Source of the DNA: Devosia rhizoryzae
GTDB lineage: Bacteria; Pseudomonadota; Alphaproteobacteria; Rhizobiales; Devosiaceae
Assembly: GCF_016698665.1 (NCBI RefSeq)
Contig: NZ_CP068046.1
Coordinates: forward strand, 1,054,001 to 1,118,000
Reading direction: 5' to 3'
DNA: 64,000 bases
Under the pieces are notes generated by a model that saw only the letters and a list, made by a program, of their open reading frames with translations, ran no database searches and was not told where the DNA came from. Position 1 is the first letter of the stretch. Each line of letters starts with the position of its first letter. Positions 56,599 through 64,000 of the stretch are shown here, piece by piece. Both the position numbers and the translations under genes were made by a program.

Positions 56599-57780
56599 TT
56601 ACTCCGGCGCCACATCCTTGCCCGTATAGACCTCATCCACCCAATACTGGTCCCGGCGCACGAAGCCGTTGAAGGGGGTGAGCGAGGCCTGGGTATAGGC
56701 ACCCATGAGGCCGAATTCGATCCAGTCGTCCTCATCGATATCGGCCGGCAGGGTGAAGACTTGAGGCAGCACATCGTAGCTGTCGCAGGTAGGGCCCCAG
56801 ACGGTGAATTCGGAAAATTCCTGGTCATTGTCGTGGATACGCGGACCACGCCACACCCGCACCGGCGGGGTGAAGTGCATGAACTTGACTTCCATCAGCG
56901 CGCCATAAGCGCCGTCATTGACGTAAACCGACTGGCCGCCGCGCTGATGTTTGACGCGCAGCAGCAGCGAAGTCGAGGAGGTCACCAGCGCCCGGCCTGG
57001 CTCGATAATCAGCTCCGGCTTGTTCTTGTCGCCGAAATGATCGTGAACGGCCTGCGCGATGGTCTCGAAATAATAGCTCATCGGCGGCGCTTCGCTAGTC
57101 GGGTAGGGGGCCGGATAGCCGCCGCCGATATTAAGGCGCTTGAGTTCGATGCCGCTCTCTTCGACGATGCGCGAGGCCGCTGCGATGTGACGCTCATAGG
57201 CGTAGGCGTCTTCGCACTGCGAACCGACGTGGAAGCAGAGGCTGGGCGTATAGCCCATCTTCTCGACGGCAGTGACGATTTCAGCCGCGCCCTGTTCCAT
57301 GACACCGAACTTGATGCCGAAGTCATAGGATTTTAGCGCCTTGCCGGCCTTGAAGCGGGTGGTCACTTCCACATCGCGCGAGGGCGACACGACCGAAGCC
57401 AGCTGGTCGAGCTGCTGCGGGTGGTCGATGGTGAAGGAGCGAACGCCGAACTCTTCATAGGCGCGTTCGATCTCGCGCTTGTTCTTGATAGGGTTGTTGT
57501 AGTGCATGACGGCGCCCGGCGCATGGTCGCGCACCAGTTCCATCTCGTTGTTGGAGGCGACGTCGAACGCCGTCAGCCCTTCCTTGTGCAGTTGCGCAAT
57601 GATGTGCGGGGAGGGGTTGCACTTGACCGCGTAAGTCAGCAGCCCGTCAAAGCCCTTCTTGAACACCTTGACCGCCTTGTGGAATTCCCGTTCCGAGAAC
57701 AGAAAAGACGGGAAATCCGGCTGTTCGGCAGCGATCAGCGCAGAGGTATTGGCGTAGACGGTTTTCGGCTCGTCAGTCAT
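56599..57780 (-). CDS. Ornithine/lysine decarboxylase, type III PLP enzyme
   Basis: A 393-residue alanine-racemase-fold decarboxylase that makes putrescine (or cadaverine). The PLP lysine is K53 in YAVKCNP. H184 in HVGSQ stacks on the cofactor, GGGYP and EPGRA bind phosphate, and C332-D333 in GPTCDSYD complete the active site across the dimer. The length fits alphaproteobacterial ornithine decarboxylase. The start overlaps an upstream 40-codon leader ORF by four bases, and the ribosome-binding site is weak, which suggests control through that leader. Confidence 0.93.
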   Translation of the reverse strand: MTDEPKTVYANTSALIAAEQPDFPSFLFSEREFHKAVKVFKKGFDGLLTYAVKCNPSPHIIAQLHKEGLTAFDVASNNEMELVRDHAPGAVMHYNNPIKNKREIERAYEEFGVRSFTIDHPQQLDQLASVVSPSRDVEVTTRFKAGKALKSYDFGIKFGVMEQGAAEIVTAVEKMGYTPSLCFHVGSQCEDAYAYERHIAAASRIVEESGIELKRLNIGGGYPAPYPTSEAPPMSYYFETIAQAVHDHFGDKNKPELIIEPGRALVTSSTSLLLRVKHQRGGQSVYVNDGAYGALMEVKFMHFTPPVRVWRGPRIHDNDQEFSEFTVWGPTCDSYDVLPQVFTLPADIDEDDWIEFGLMGAYTQASLTPFNGFVRRDQYWVDEVYTGKDVAPE

Positions 57781-57899
57781 TGGACAACAGGCCTTTCGGG
57801 CTCAGGAAAAAGCGGAAAAGTGAGCGCTGCATATAGGGTCGCATGACCCCTCATGCAAACGATTATTTCCGAGCCGAACCAACACGCTAGAAGCGTCAT
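57777..57899 (-). CDS. Candidate leader peptide of the decarboxylase gene
   Basis: A 40-codon frame from ATG 57899 to a TGA that overlaps the decarboxylase ATG (ATGA). The product begins MTLLACWFGSE and ends PEPERPVVQ; it has no similarity I recognise. Translation is unproven. The overlap and the switch-like hairpins inside it support a coupling or attenuation role. Confidence 0.4.
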   Translation of the reverse strand: MTLLACWFGSEIIVCMRGHATLYAALTFPLFPEPERPVVQ

Positions 57900-57960
57900 T
57901 TTCGTGACAGAATCCAAGCGCTCTGGTCCCTGAATAGGAGCTGCGAAACGCAGCTCTATT
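57781..57960 (-). promoter_or_regulatory. Structured decarboxylase leader, candidate speF-type RNA
   Basis: The leader contains the hairpin GCATGA-GGGG-TCATGC (57841-57856) and the overlapping alternative GGGTC-ATGC-GACCC (57836-57849), which cannot both form. Further upstream is a perfect stem GAGCTGCG/CGCAGCTC (57938-57956). An RNA motif called speF is known upstream of alphaproteobacterial ornithine decarboxylase genes; I have not matched its covariance model. Confidence 0.45.
57938..57956 (+). promoter_or_regulatory. Perfect hairpin in the upstream region of the HtrA-like protease
   Basis: GAGCTGCG-AAA-CGCAGCTC followed by TATTATT, ending 25 bases before the protease start. On this strand it would lie in the protease leader; on the other strand it would lie in the decarboxylase leader. 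Which strand it serves cannot be read from the sequence. Confidence 0.45.
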
Positions 57961-57981
57961 ATTGATTCCGCCGGGTGCCTC

Positions 57982-59448
57982 ATGTCTTTGCGTGTGCTTG
58001 CTTTTTCGCTTCTCGCCCTGGTCGCTTTGGCGATCGGCGGCACCTTCGCCCTGGCGCCGTGGGATGGGGCCAGGCCAGCGGTGGCGCAGATCGAAATGGC
58101 CCCGGCGCCGGATGCGGAGCGGGTCGCACCACAGAGTGATGCACAGGTGCAGCTGAGCTTTGCCCCGATCGTGCAGGCCGCCGCGCCATCGGTGGTGAAC
58201 GTCTATGCAACGCGCATCGAACAGCAGGCAGCGTCGCAGTTCGCCAATGACCCGTTCTTCTCGCGCTTCTTTGGCCAGCAGTTCCAGAGCCGGCCGCGGG
58301 AGTCGCAGTCACTTGGCTCGGGCGTGATCGTCGATGCCTCGGGCGTCATCCTCACCAACCGCCACGTCATCGAAGGCGCGACCGACGTGCGCATCGCGCT
58401 GCATGACGGGCGCGAGATGGCGGTCGACGTGGTCATCGAGGACGAGCAGACCGACCTTGCGGTGCTGCGGGTGCGCGAGCCCGAAGACGCGACGTTCCCC
58501 GCCATCACCTTTGCCAACAGCGACGCGCTTCTGGTGGGCGACCTGGTCCTTGCCATCGGCAATCCCTTCGGCGTCGGCCAGACCGTCACCAGCGGCATCG
58601 TCTCCGGCCTCGCGCGCACGGGCGTCGAGTCCACCGACTACGAATTCTTCATCCAGACCGATGCGGCCATCAATCCCGGCAATTCCGGCGGCGCCCTGGT
58701 CGACATGTCTGGGCACCTGGTCGGCATCAACACCGCCATCTATTCGCAAAACGGCGGCTCGGTCGGCATCGGCTTTGCCATTCCGGCCAACATGGCCGAG
58801 CTCGTTGCCGAAGCCGGCGTCACCGGCGGGGCTATCGTGCGCCCGTGGTTTGGCGCCAAGATGCAGGCGGTGACATCCGACATCGCCCAAAGCCTTGGCA
58901 TGCTGGCGCCGCACGGCGCCATGATCACCGAGGTCGCACCGGGCGGCCCCGCCGAGCGCGCTGGCTTCCAGTCCGGTGACGTCATTCTGTCGGTTGATGG
59001 GCAGCGGGTCGATGATCCGAGCGCCTTCAACTTCCGCCTTGCCACCCGCCCGGTGGGCGAGACCGCGGAGCTTGAGCGCCTGCGCGGCAGCGAAACCGAC
59101 ACCGTTGCCTTCACCGTCGAAGCGGCGCCGCAGCCGGCGGACAGTGCCATTGCGACAATAAATGCCGACTCGCGTTTCGATGGCCTCACCGTTCGCCAGC
59201 TCGATCCAGCGCTTAGCGAAGCCAAGGGACTGCCCTATGACGCCAAGGGCGTAATCGTCACGGCGATCGAACCCGGCTCCGCAGCCGAGGCCATGGGCCT
59301 GCAGCTCGACGACGTGATCCTTGCGCTCAACGACCAGGATATCGGCGATGCGGCAAGCTTCAGCCAGCTTGCCTCGCAGCGCGTCCGCACCTGGCAGATC
59401 ATCCTGCAGCGCGATGGCCGCGTCAGCCGGGCAATCGTCAGTGGGTGA
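57982..59448 (+). CDS. Deg/HtrA family periplasmic serine protease (Do/DegP-like)
   Basis: A 488-residue envelope quality-control protease. A signal peptide or anchor occupies residues 4-36. The trypsin-like domain has the triad H128 (TNRHV), D158 (QTDLA) and S235 (NPGNSGG). Two PDZ domains follow, at about 280-375 and 385-485. The LA loop region is short. It is divergent from the decarboxylase. A perfect hairpin lies 25 bases before its start. It is separate from the rarA operon by 34 bases but co-directional. Confidence 0.92.
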   Translation: MSLRVLAFSLLALVALAIGGTFALAPWDGARPAVAQIEMAPAPDAERVAPQSDAQVQLSFAPIVQAAAPSVVNVYATRIEQQAASQFANDPFFSRFFGQQFQSRPRESQSLGSGVIVDASGVILTNRHVIEGATDVRIALHDGREMAVDVVIEDEQTDLAVLRVREPEDATFPAITFANSDALLVGDLVLAIGNPFGVGQTVTSGIVSGLARTGVESTDYEFFIQTDAAINPGNSGGALVDMSGHLVGINTAIYSQNGGSVGIGFAIPANMAELVAEAGVTGGAIVRPWFGAKMQAVTSDIAQSLGMLAPHGAMITEVAPGGPAERAGFQSGDVILSVDGQRVDDPSAFNFRLATRPVGETAELERLRGSETDTVAFTVEAAPQPADSAIATINADSRFDGLTVRQLDPALSEAKGLPYDAKGVIVTAIEPGSAAEAMGLQLDDVILALNDQDIGDAASFSQLASQRVRTWQIILQRDGRVSRAIVSG

Positions 59449-59482
59449 TGCAGAGCCCAAGCGCCTCTGGTAAGGAGAGGTC

Positions 59483-60799
59483 ATGTCCGACCTCTTCGCC
59501 GCCGATCCGTCCGAAACCGACCGCGCCCGCCCGCTTGCCGATCAGCTGCGGCCCAAAACGCTCGATGAGGTCATCGGCCAGACCCACCTCTTGGGCGAGG
59601 GCGGCACGCTGCGGCGCATGCTCTCGTCTGGCCGTCTCGGCTCGCTGATCCTTTGGGGGCCGCCGGGAACCGGCAAGACCACGGTGGCGCGGCTTCTGGC
59701 CGATCAGATCGATTTCAGCTTCGTCCAGATCTCGGCGATCTTTTCCGGCGTCGCCGAGCTCAAGAAGGTCTTCGAGAAGGCGCGTTTCGACCGCCTGTCC
59801 GGTCACCGTACGCTCCTTTTCGTCGACGAAATCCATCGCTTCAATCGCGCCCAGCAGGATAGCTTTTTGCCGGTGATGGAAGACGGCACCGTGACCCTGA
59901 TCGGCGCCACCACCGAAAACCCTTCCTTCGAGCTCAACGCCGCTCTTTTGTCGCGCAGCCAGGTCCTGCGCTTTGAGTCGCTGAACCTCGAAGACCTCGC
60001 CAAGCTGCTCGACCGGGCAGAAACGCTTCTCGGCGACAAGTTGCCCCTCACCGACGAAGCGCGATCGACGCTGCTTACGCTCGCCGACGGCGATGGCCGC
60101 GCCCTTTTGGGCCTGGTCGAAGAGGTTTTAGCATCGGCGTCGCCGGATGAGGTGCTGGACGCCAACAGCCTCCTCACAGTCGTGCAGCGTCGGGCGCCGA
60201 TTTACGACAAGGCGCAAGATGGCCACTACAATCTGATCTCGGCGCTGCACAAAACCATTCGCGGCTCGGACCCGGACGCAGCGCTCTATTACTTCGCGCG
60301 CATGCTCGATGCCGGCGAAGATCCGCTATTCCTCGCCCGCCGCCTGATCCGCATGGCGTCGGAAGACATCGGCCTTGCCGATCCGCAGGCGCTGACGCTC
60401 GCCGTTGCCGCCCGCGACGCCTACCAGATGCTGGGCTCGCCCGAGGGCGAGCTGTCGCTGGCCCAGGTCGTGGTCTACCTGGCGCTGGCGCCCAAATCCA
60501 ACGCCGTCTACACAGCCTACAAGGCCGCAGTTTCTCTGGCGAAATCGACCGGCTCGCCCATGCCGCCAATGGTCATTCTCAACGCCCCGACCAAGCTGAT
60601 GAAGGGCGAGGGTTATGGCGGCGGCTATATCTATGACCATGATACGCCCGATGCTTTCTCCGGCCAGGAATACTTTCCCGAAAAGCTTGGGCGGCAAAAG
60701 TTCTACCAGCCGGTCGAACGCGGTTTCGAGCGCGACCTCAAGAAGCGGGTCGACTATTTTGAGCGCTTGAGAGCAGCAAAGCGCGAGGCTGAAGACTGA
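59483..60799 (+). CDS. rarA: Replication-associated recombination protein A (AAA+ ATPase)
   Basis: A 438-residue RarA/MgsA/WRNIP1-type ATPase acting at stalled replication forks. Walker A is GPPGTGKT (59-66), Walker B is VDEIH (114-118), and sensor and helical-lid regions plus the C-terminal tetramerisation domain ([20 protein letters not shown]) are present. AGGAGAGG precedes the ATG. Its stop overlaps crcB by one base. Confidence 0.96.
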   Translation: MSDLFAADPSETDRARPLADQLRPKTLDEVIGQTHLLGEGGTLRRMLSSGRLGSLILWGPPGTGKTTVARLLADQIDFSFVQISAIFSGVAELKKVFEKARFDRLSGHRTLLFVDEIHRFNRAQQDSFLPVMEDGTVTLIGATTENPSFELNAALLSRSQVLRFESLNLEDLAKLLDRAETLLGDKLPLTDEARSTLLTLADGDGRALLGLVEEVLASASPDEVLDANSLLTVVQRRAPIYDKAQDGHYNLISALHKTIRGSDPDAALYYFARMLDAGEDPLFLARRLIRMASEDIGLADPQALTLAVAARDAYQMLGSPEGELSLAQVVVYLALAPKSNAVYTAYKAAVSLAKSTGSPMPPMVILNAPTKLMKGEGYGGGYIYDHDTPDAFSGQEYFPEKLGRQKFYQPVERGFERDLKKRVDYFERLRAAKREAED

Positions 60800-61182
60800 T
60801 GCCCGCCGTCTTGCTCGTCGGCCTTGGCGGCGCCCTGGGTGCGATGGCGCGCTACGGCTTTGGCAGCGTCATCAGCCGTTTCTGGCAAAACTCGTTCCCG
60901 CTGGCCATTCTCCTGATCAACATCTTGGGCGCCGTTGCCATGGGCATCACCATTGGGCTTCTCACCCGCTTCATGCCCGCCTGGCAGGAAGAGGCGCGCT
61001 TGTTCCTTGCCGTCGGCGTTCTGGGCGGCTTCACCACCTTCTCGTCCTTCTCGCTCGATACGGTGGTGCTGCTCGAGCGCGGCCAGTGGGCGCAGGCAAT
61101 GCTCTATGTCGGCTTGTCGGTTGTGGTTTGCGTTGCGGGCCTATATCTCGGGCTTCTGATGACACGAGGCGGAACGGCATGA
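60799..61182 (+). CDS. crcB: Fluoride exporter CrcB/Fluc
   Basis: A 127-residue four-helix membrane protein that exports fluoride as a dual-topology dimer. Conserved GALGAMARYG, N41 in the second helix and the phenylalanine box FTTFSSF (78-84) are intact. Translation overlaps rarA upstream and rluC downstream. No fluoride riboswitch can lie before it, since it starts inside rarA. Confidence 0.95.
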   Translation: MPAVLLVGLGGALGAMARYGFGSVISRFWQNSFPLAILLINILGAVAMGITIGLLTRFMPAWQEEARLFLAVGVLGGFTTFSSFSLDTVVLLERGQWAQAMLYVGLSVVVCVAGLYLGLLMTRGGTA

Positions 61183-62165
61183 GCGGCGTACAACATAGAA
61201 CAGTCGGTGCGGATGACGATGGCATGCGCCTCGATCGCTGGTTTGCGCGGCATTTTCCGCAGCTGGGCTTTGCGCGCCTGCAAAAGCTGATCCGCAATGG
61301 CGAGGTCAAGGTCGACAAGGCCAAGGTCGAAACCAGCACCCGTCTGAGCCACGGCCAGACCGTCCGCATCCCGCCGATCGACGACCCGGACACGGTTCGC
61401 GAGTTCAAGGTGAACCAGGACGATGTCAACTTCCTCAAGGACCTGATCCTTTATGAGGATGATGACCTCTACGTCTTCAACAAGCCGCATGGCCTAGCCG
61501 TGCAGGGTGGCAGCGGCACGACCCGCCACATGGACGGGCTGCTCAAGAACCTTCCCAACAAGCAGGGCGAGGCACCGCGCCTGGTCCACCGTCTCGATCG
61601 CGATACGTCGGGCTGCCTCGTCGTCGCCAAGACTGCTGCGGCAGCCAAGCATTTCGGCTCCGTGTTCCGCTCGCGCTCGGCCCGCAAGATCTATTGGGCG
61701 CTGGTCGCCGGCAATCCGACACCGCGGCAAGGCGAGATTTCCTGTTTCCTCGCCAAGCAGCAGACCACGGATGGCGAGCAGATGGTGGTGGTGCGCAATG
61801 GCGCGCCCGGCGCCGTCCACTCCTTCAGCTATTATTCGACCACCGATACGGCCAGCCGCCGTTTCGCTTGGGTGACACTGAAGCCGGTCACGGGCCGCAC
61901 GCATCAGCTGCGCGTGCACATGGCGCAACTCGGCACGCCGATCATCGGCGATCCGCGTTACTTCAACATCGAGAATTGGCAGGCAGCGCCCGGTCTGGGC
62001 GAGGGACTGCATCTCCACGCCCGCCGCATTGCCATCCCGCTGCGCAACGGCAAGAAGATCGACGTTTCGGCGCCCCTGCCTGAGCATATGCGGCAAAGCT
62101 GGGATGCGCTGGGCTTCGACGCCGATCGCTTTGACGTGCAGAACACCGATCCCGAGGAGGGCTGA
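61179..62165 (+). CDS. RluC/RluA family pseudouridine synthase
   Basis: A 328-residue RNA pseudouridine synthase with an N-terminal S4 domain (about 15-65) and the catalytic RLDRDTSG motif (D140). The RluA-type end has GRTHQLRVHM and GDPRY. The S4 domain and length suggest RluC (23S positions 955/2504/2580 in E. coli), but RluD-like specificity cannot be excluded. The start at 61179 overlaps the crcB stop (ATGA). ATP12 gene follows three bases after. Confidence 0.9.
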   Translation: MSGVQHRTVGADDDGMRLDRWFARHFPQLGFARLQKLIRNGEVKVDKAKVETSTRLSHGQTVRIPPIDDPDTVREFKVNQDDVNFLKDLILYEDDDLYVFNKPHGLAVQGGSGTTRHMDGLLKNLPNKQGEAPRLVHRLDRDTSGCLVVAKTAAAAKHFGSVFRSRSARKIYWALVAGNPTPRQGEISCFLAKQQTTDGEQMVVVRNGAPGAVHSFSYYSTTDTASRRFAWVTLKPVTGRTHQLRVHMAQLGTPIIGDPRYFNIENWQAAPGLGEGLHLHARRIAIPLRNGKKIDVSAPLPEHMRQSWDALGFDADRFDVQNTDPEEG

Positions 62166-62168
62166 GCC

Positions 62169-62951
62169 ATGCGCGACCAACTCGAGGACGCCCAAAAGCA
62201 CATCAATGATGGCTATGGCCGTGCGCAGCACCTCAACAAGGTCGAGCTGCCCAAGCGCTTCTACAGCCAAGTCGATGTTGCCCGCAGCGCCGAAGGATTT
62301 TCGGTGACGCTGGATGGCCGTCAGGTGCGGACGCCGGGCAAGAAGGTCCCGGTGGTGGTGCCGGCCCTCAGCGTGGCGCAGACCATGGCGGAGGAGTGGG
62401 CGGCACAAGGCGAGTTTATCGATCCGGCGACCATGCCCATGGTGCGGCTCGTCAATTCCGCGGTCGAAAGCGGCGAGGAGATGATCCCGGAATTTCGGGC
62501 CGAGGTCATCAAGTTCGCTGGCAACGATCTGCTGCTTTATCGCGCCGATACCCCCCAGGAGCTCGTTGATGAACAGGAACGCGTCTGGGACGGCGCGTTG
62601 GTCAAGGTGGCGCGCCATTTCGACGTGGCCTTCCAGCCCACCATCGGCATCATTCACCAGCCGCAGCCGGCCCAGACGCTGGAAAAGCTCGACCAGGCTC
62701 TCGAAGGGCAGCGGCTGCTGCCGCTGACGGCATTGGTTTCGATCACGGGCCTCACCGGTTCAGGTATCCTTGCCCTGGCGCTGCTGCACAAGCTGATGAC
62801 GCCGGATGAGGTTTGGACCGCGGCCCATGTCGACGAAGATCATCAGATCCGGCTTTGGGGCGAAGACGAAGAAGCCATGGAGCGCCGGGCCAAGCGCCGC
62901 GTCGAGTTCGACATTGCGGTGGCCGTTGTTCATCCGGTCAATGCAGGCTAA
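62169..62951 (+). CDS. ATP12-family F1-ATPase assembly chaperone
   Basis: A 260-residue protein of the ATP12 family. The core is LDGRQVRTPGKKVPVVVP, AEEWAAQGE and DLLLYRAD. In mitochondria and many alphaproteobacteria ATP12 binds the F1 alpha subunit during assembly. It follows rluC by three bases. Related genomes often have a HAD hydrolase between the two, absent here. It overlaps the convergent folK gene by 14 bases at the 3' ends. Confidence 0.88.
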   Translation: MRDQLEDAQKHINDGYGRAQHLNKVELPKRFYSQVDVARSAEGFSVTLDGRQVRTPGKKVPVVVPALSVAQTMAEEWAAQGEFIDPATMPMVRLVNSAVESGEEMIPEFRAEVIKFAGNDLLLYRADTPQELVDEQERVWDGALVKVARHFDVAFQPTIGIIHQPQPAQTLEKLDQALEGQRLLPLTALVSITGLTGSGILALALLHKLMTPDEVWTAAHVDEDHQIRLWGEDEEAMERRAKRRVEFDIAVAVVHPVNAG

Positions 62952-63369
62952 GCAGCCACTCCGCCGTTTGCGGTGAGATTTCACGCAGCGGCTCGAGCAC
63001 GAAGTCGCGTTCATGCGCGAAACGATGCGGCAGCGTGAGCTTTGCCGTATCCATCTCCAGCCGCTCGTAGGCAATGAGGTCGATGTCGATCAGCCGCGGG
63101 CCCCAGACTTCGTGCCGGACGCGGCCCATGTCACGCTCGATGTCGAGACAGGCATGCAGCAGGTCGATCGGCGGCAGGTCGGTTTCGATTTCGGCGGCCA
63201 TGTTGGCGAAGTCGGGCTGATCGGTCTTGCCCCAGGCCTTGGTGCGGATGATCGCAGACTGCGCCACGACCTCGATATGCTCGTGATCCGCAAGCAGGCG
63301 TATGGCCTCGGCCAACTGCGCAGGCGGATCGCCGATATTGGCCCCAAGGCTAAGCCAGGCACGCGCCAT
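62938..63369 (-). CDS. folK: 2-amino-4-hydroxy-6-hydroxymethyldihydropteridine diphosphokinase
   Basis: A 143-residue HPPK that transfers pyrophosphate to hydroxymethyldihydropterin in folate synthesis. It has LSLGANIGDPPAQL, the DxD metal loop in PRLIDIDLIAY, and LPHRFAHERDFVLEPL. The ATG at 63369 overlaps the folB stop by one base (TGATG). The gene is the third of folP-folB-folK. Confidence 0.95.
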   Translation of the reverse strand: MARAWLSLGANIGDPPAQLAEAIRLLADHEHIEVVAQSAIIRTKAWGKTDQPDFANMAAEIETDLPPIDLLHACLDIERDMGRVRHEVWGPRLIDIDLIAYERLEMDTAKLTLPHRFAHERDFVLEPLREISPQTAEWLLSLH

Positions 63370-63749
63370 CAAGTGGGCCGAACGCGGTGCAGTTCGATCG
63401 CTGCTTCGCCGCGCACCATGGCGATGGGCGCTTCGGGCTTGCGGACCCGAACGATGACCCAGTCTATATCGTCGAAGGCAGCGAAAAGCGCATCGACGAT
63501 ATTTTGTGCCACGGCTTCGATCAGGTGCATGCGGCGCGTCTCGAAGGCGGTCTTCACCGTGTCGTAGATCGCCGCATAGCTGACCGTCGAGCCGATGGCA
63601 TCGGTCTGTGCCGGGCCGGAAAGGTCGACGCCGCATTGCAGGTCGATGAAGAAGCGCTGGCCCAGCGATTTTTCTTCCGAGAACAGGCCATGATAGCCAT
63701 AGAAGCCGAGGTCGCTGAGGATGATGCGGTCGCCGCTGAAGGGGGTCAT
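63369..63749 (-). CDS. folB: Dihydroneopterin aldolase
   Basis: A 126-residue aldolase that splits dihydroneopterin to hydroxymethyldihydropterin and glycolaldehyde. Conserved GFYGYHGLFSEEK gives the pterin site, and VRKPEAPI is the C-terminal block. It overlaps folP by four bases and folK by one base. Confidence 0.94.
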   Translation of the reverse strand: MTPFSGDRIILSDLGFYGYHGLFSEEKSLGQRFFIDLQCGVDLSGPAQTDAIGSTVSYAAIYDTVKTAFETRRMHLIEAVAQNIVDALFAAFDDIDWVIVRVRKPEAPIAMVRGEAAIELHRVRPT

Positions 63750-64000
63750 GCTTGGCCTTCCCGTTTGGGCGGACCATACAGCGTTGCCTGTGCGACGCGA
63801 AGGGCATCGGCATTGGCTTTGACATCATGCACGCGAAAGATGTGCCCGCCGCGTTCGTAGCCCTGGACGGTTGTGGCGATCGTTCCAGGCAGGCGCTCTG
63901 CCGGCTCGTTGTCGAGCAGCTTGCCTATCATCGATTTTCGCGAGGTGCCGACAAGGACTGGATGCTCGGGAAAAGCCTGAGTCAGATCAGTCAGTTGTCG
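63746..64000 (-). CDS. folP: Dihydropteroate synthase, C-terminal end (runs off the right edge)
   Basis: The last 84 residues of the enzyme that joins p-aminobenzoate to the pterin. The phosphate/sulfonamide-site loop GTSRKSMIG is intact, and the terminal GGHIFRVHDVKAN region with the conserved RVHDV is present. Most of the TIM barrel lies outside. It heads the folP-folB-folK group. Confidence 0.93.
   Translation of the reverse strand, partial: RQLTDLTQAFPEHPVLVGTSRKSMIGKLLDNEPAERLPGTIATTVQGYERGGHIFRVHDVKANADALRVAQATLYGPPKREGQA

Noticed and set aside
60790-60800. Fluoride riboswitch before crcB
   Set aside because: crcB starts within the last codon of rarA, leaving no room for a leader RNA; no fluoride-type pseudoknot is seen inside rarA.

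Overview
The window is a GC-rich alphaproteobacterial chromosome segment, most likely Hyphomicrobiales and plausibly Devosiaceae. This rests on the CysNC fusion, an ATP12-type ATPase chaperone, the FixK-like Crp/Fnr regulator, alphaproteobacterial-type ribosomal and RNA polymerase sequences, and intergenic palindromes of the 'CCTCATCCTGAG...CGAAG.ACGAGG' kind. The genus is an inference from recalled similarity; no search was run.

Layout. (1) 1-4.7 kb: a Pel-like exopolysaccharide locus. A divergent GH114/PelA-like secreted hydrolase, cut by the window edge, faces pelE-like, pelF and pelG genes and a PelD-like membrane protein that ends before the GAF/GGDEF part. (2) 4.7-8 kb: a divergent NarL-type histidine kinase/response regulator pair and a Crp/Fnr regulator. 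(3) 8.2-21.3 kb: metabolic and accessory genes: sulfate activation (cysD, cysNC), glutathione-dependent formaldehyde dehydrogenase, a polysaccharide deacetylase lipoprotein, a WYL regulator beside a VOC protein, rlmB with an alditol-oxidase-like flavoprotein, and several orphan small genes. They are interleaved with four tRNA genes (Thr-TGT, Tyr-GTA, Gly-TCC, Trp-CCA) that look like a dispersed tRNA-tuf-secE locus.

(4) 21.5-33.7 kb: secE-nusG-rplKA-rplJL-rpoBC, closed by a strong terminator. (5) 33.7-36.4 kb: an accessory island with an FMO-like flavoprotein, an aldo/keto reductase and a DUF1905 protein. (6) 36.7-55.3 kb: the complete str-S10-spc-alpha super-cluster from rpsL to rplQ, with secY and adk, closed by a terminator. 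Strong hairpins sit at tuf/rpsJ, rplO/secY and rpsK/rpoA, so the block is probably read as several transcription units. (7) 55.3-64 kb: an NAD-dependent epimerase-like protein, ornithine/lysine decarboxylase with a structured leader (candidate speF-type RNA and an overlapping 40-codon leader ORF), a Deg/HtrA protease, rarA-crcB-rluC-ATP12, and the folate genes folP-folB-folK on the minus strand, folP being cut by the window end.

Two families of intergenic inverted repeats occur: family A three times and family B twice, with one copy of each side by side at 13.4-13.6 kb. I see no insertion sequence, prophage or CRISPR array. The least ordinary features are the split Pel locus with a receptor-less PelD, the decarboxylase leader with mutually exclusive hairpins, the architecture of repeat family A, and the scattered tRNA locus with a frameshifted secreted-protein remnant near where tufB would be expected.
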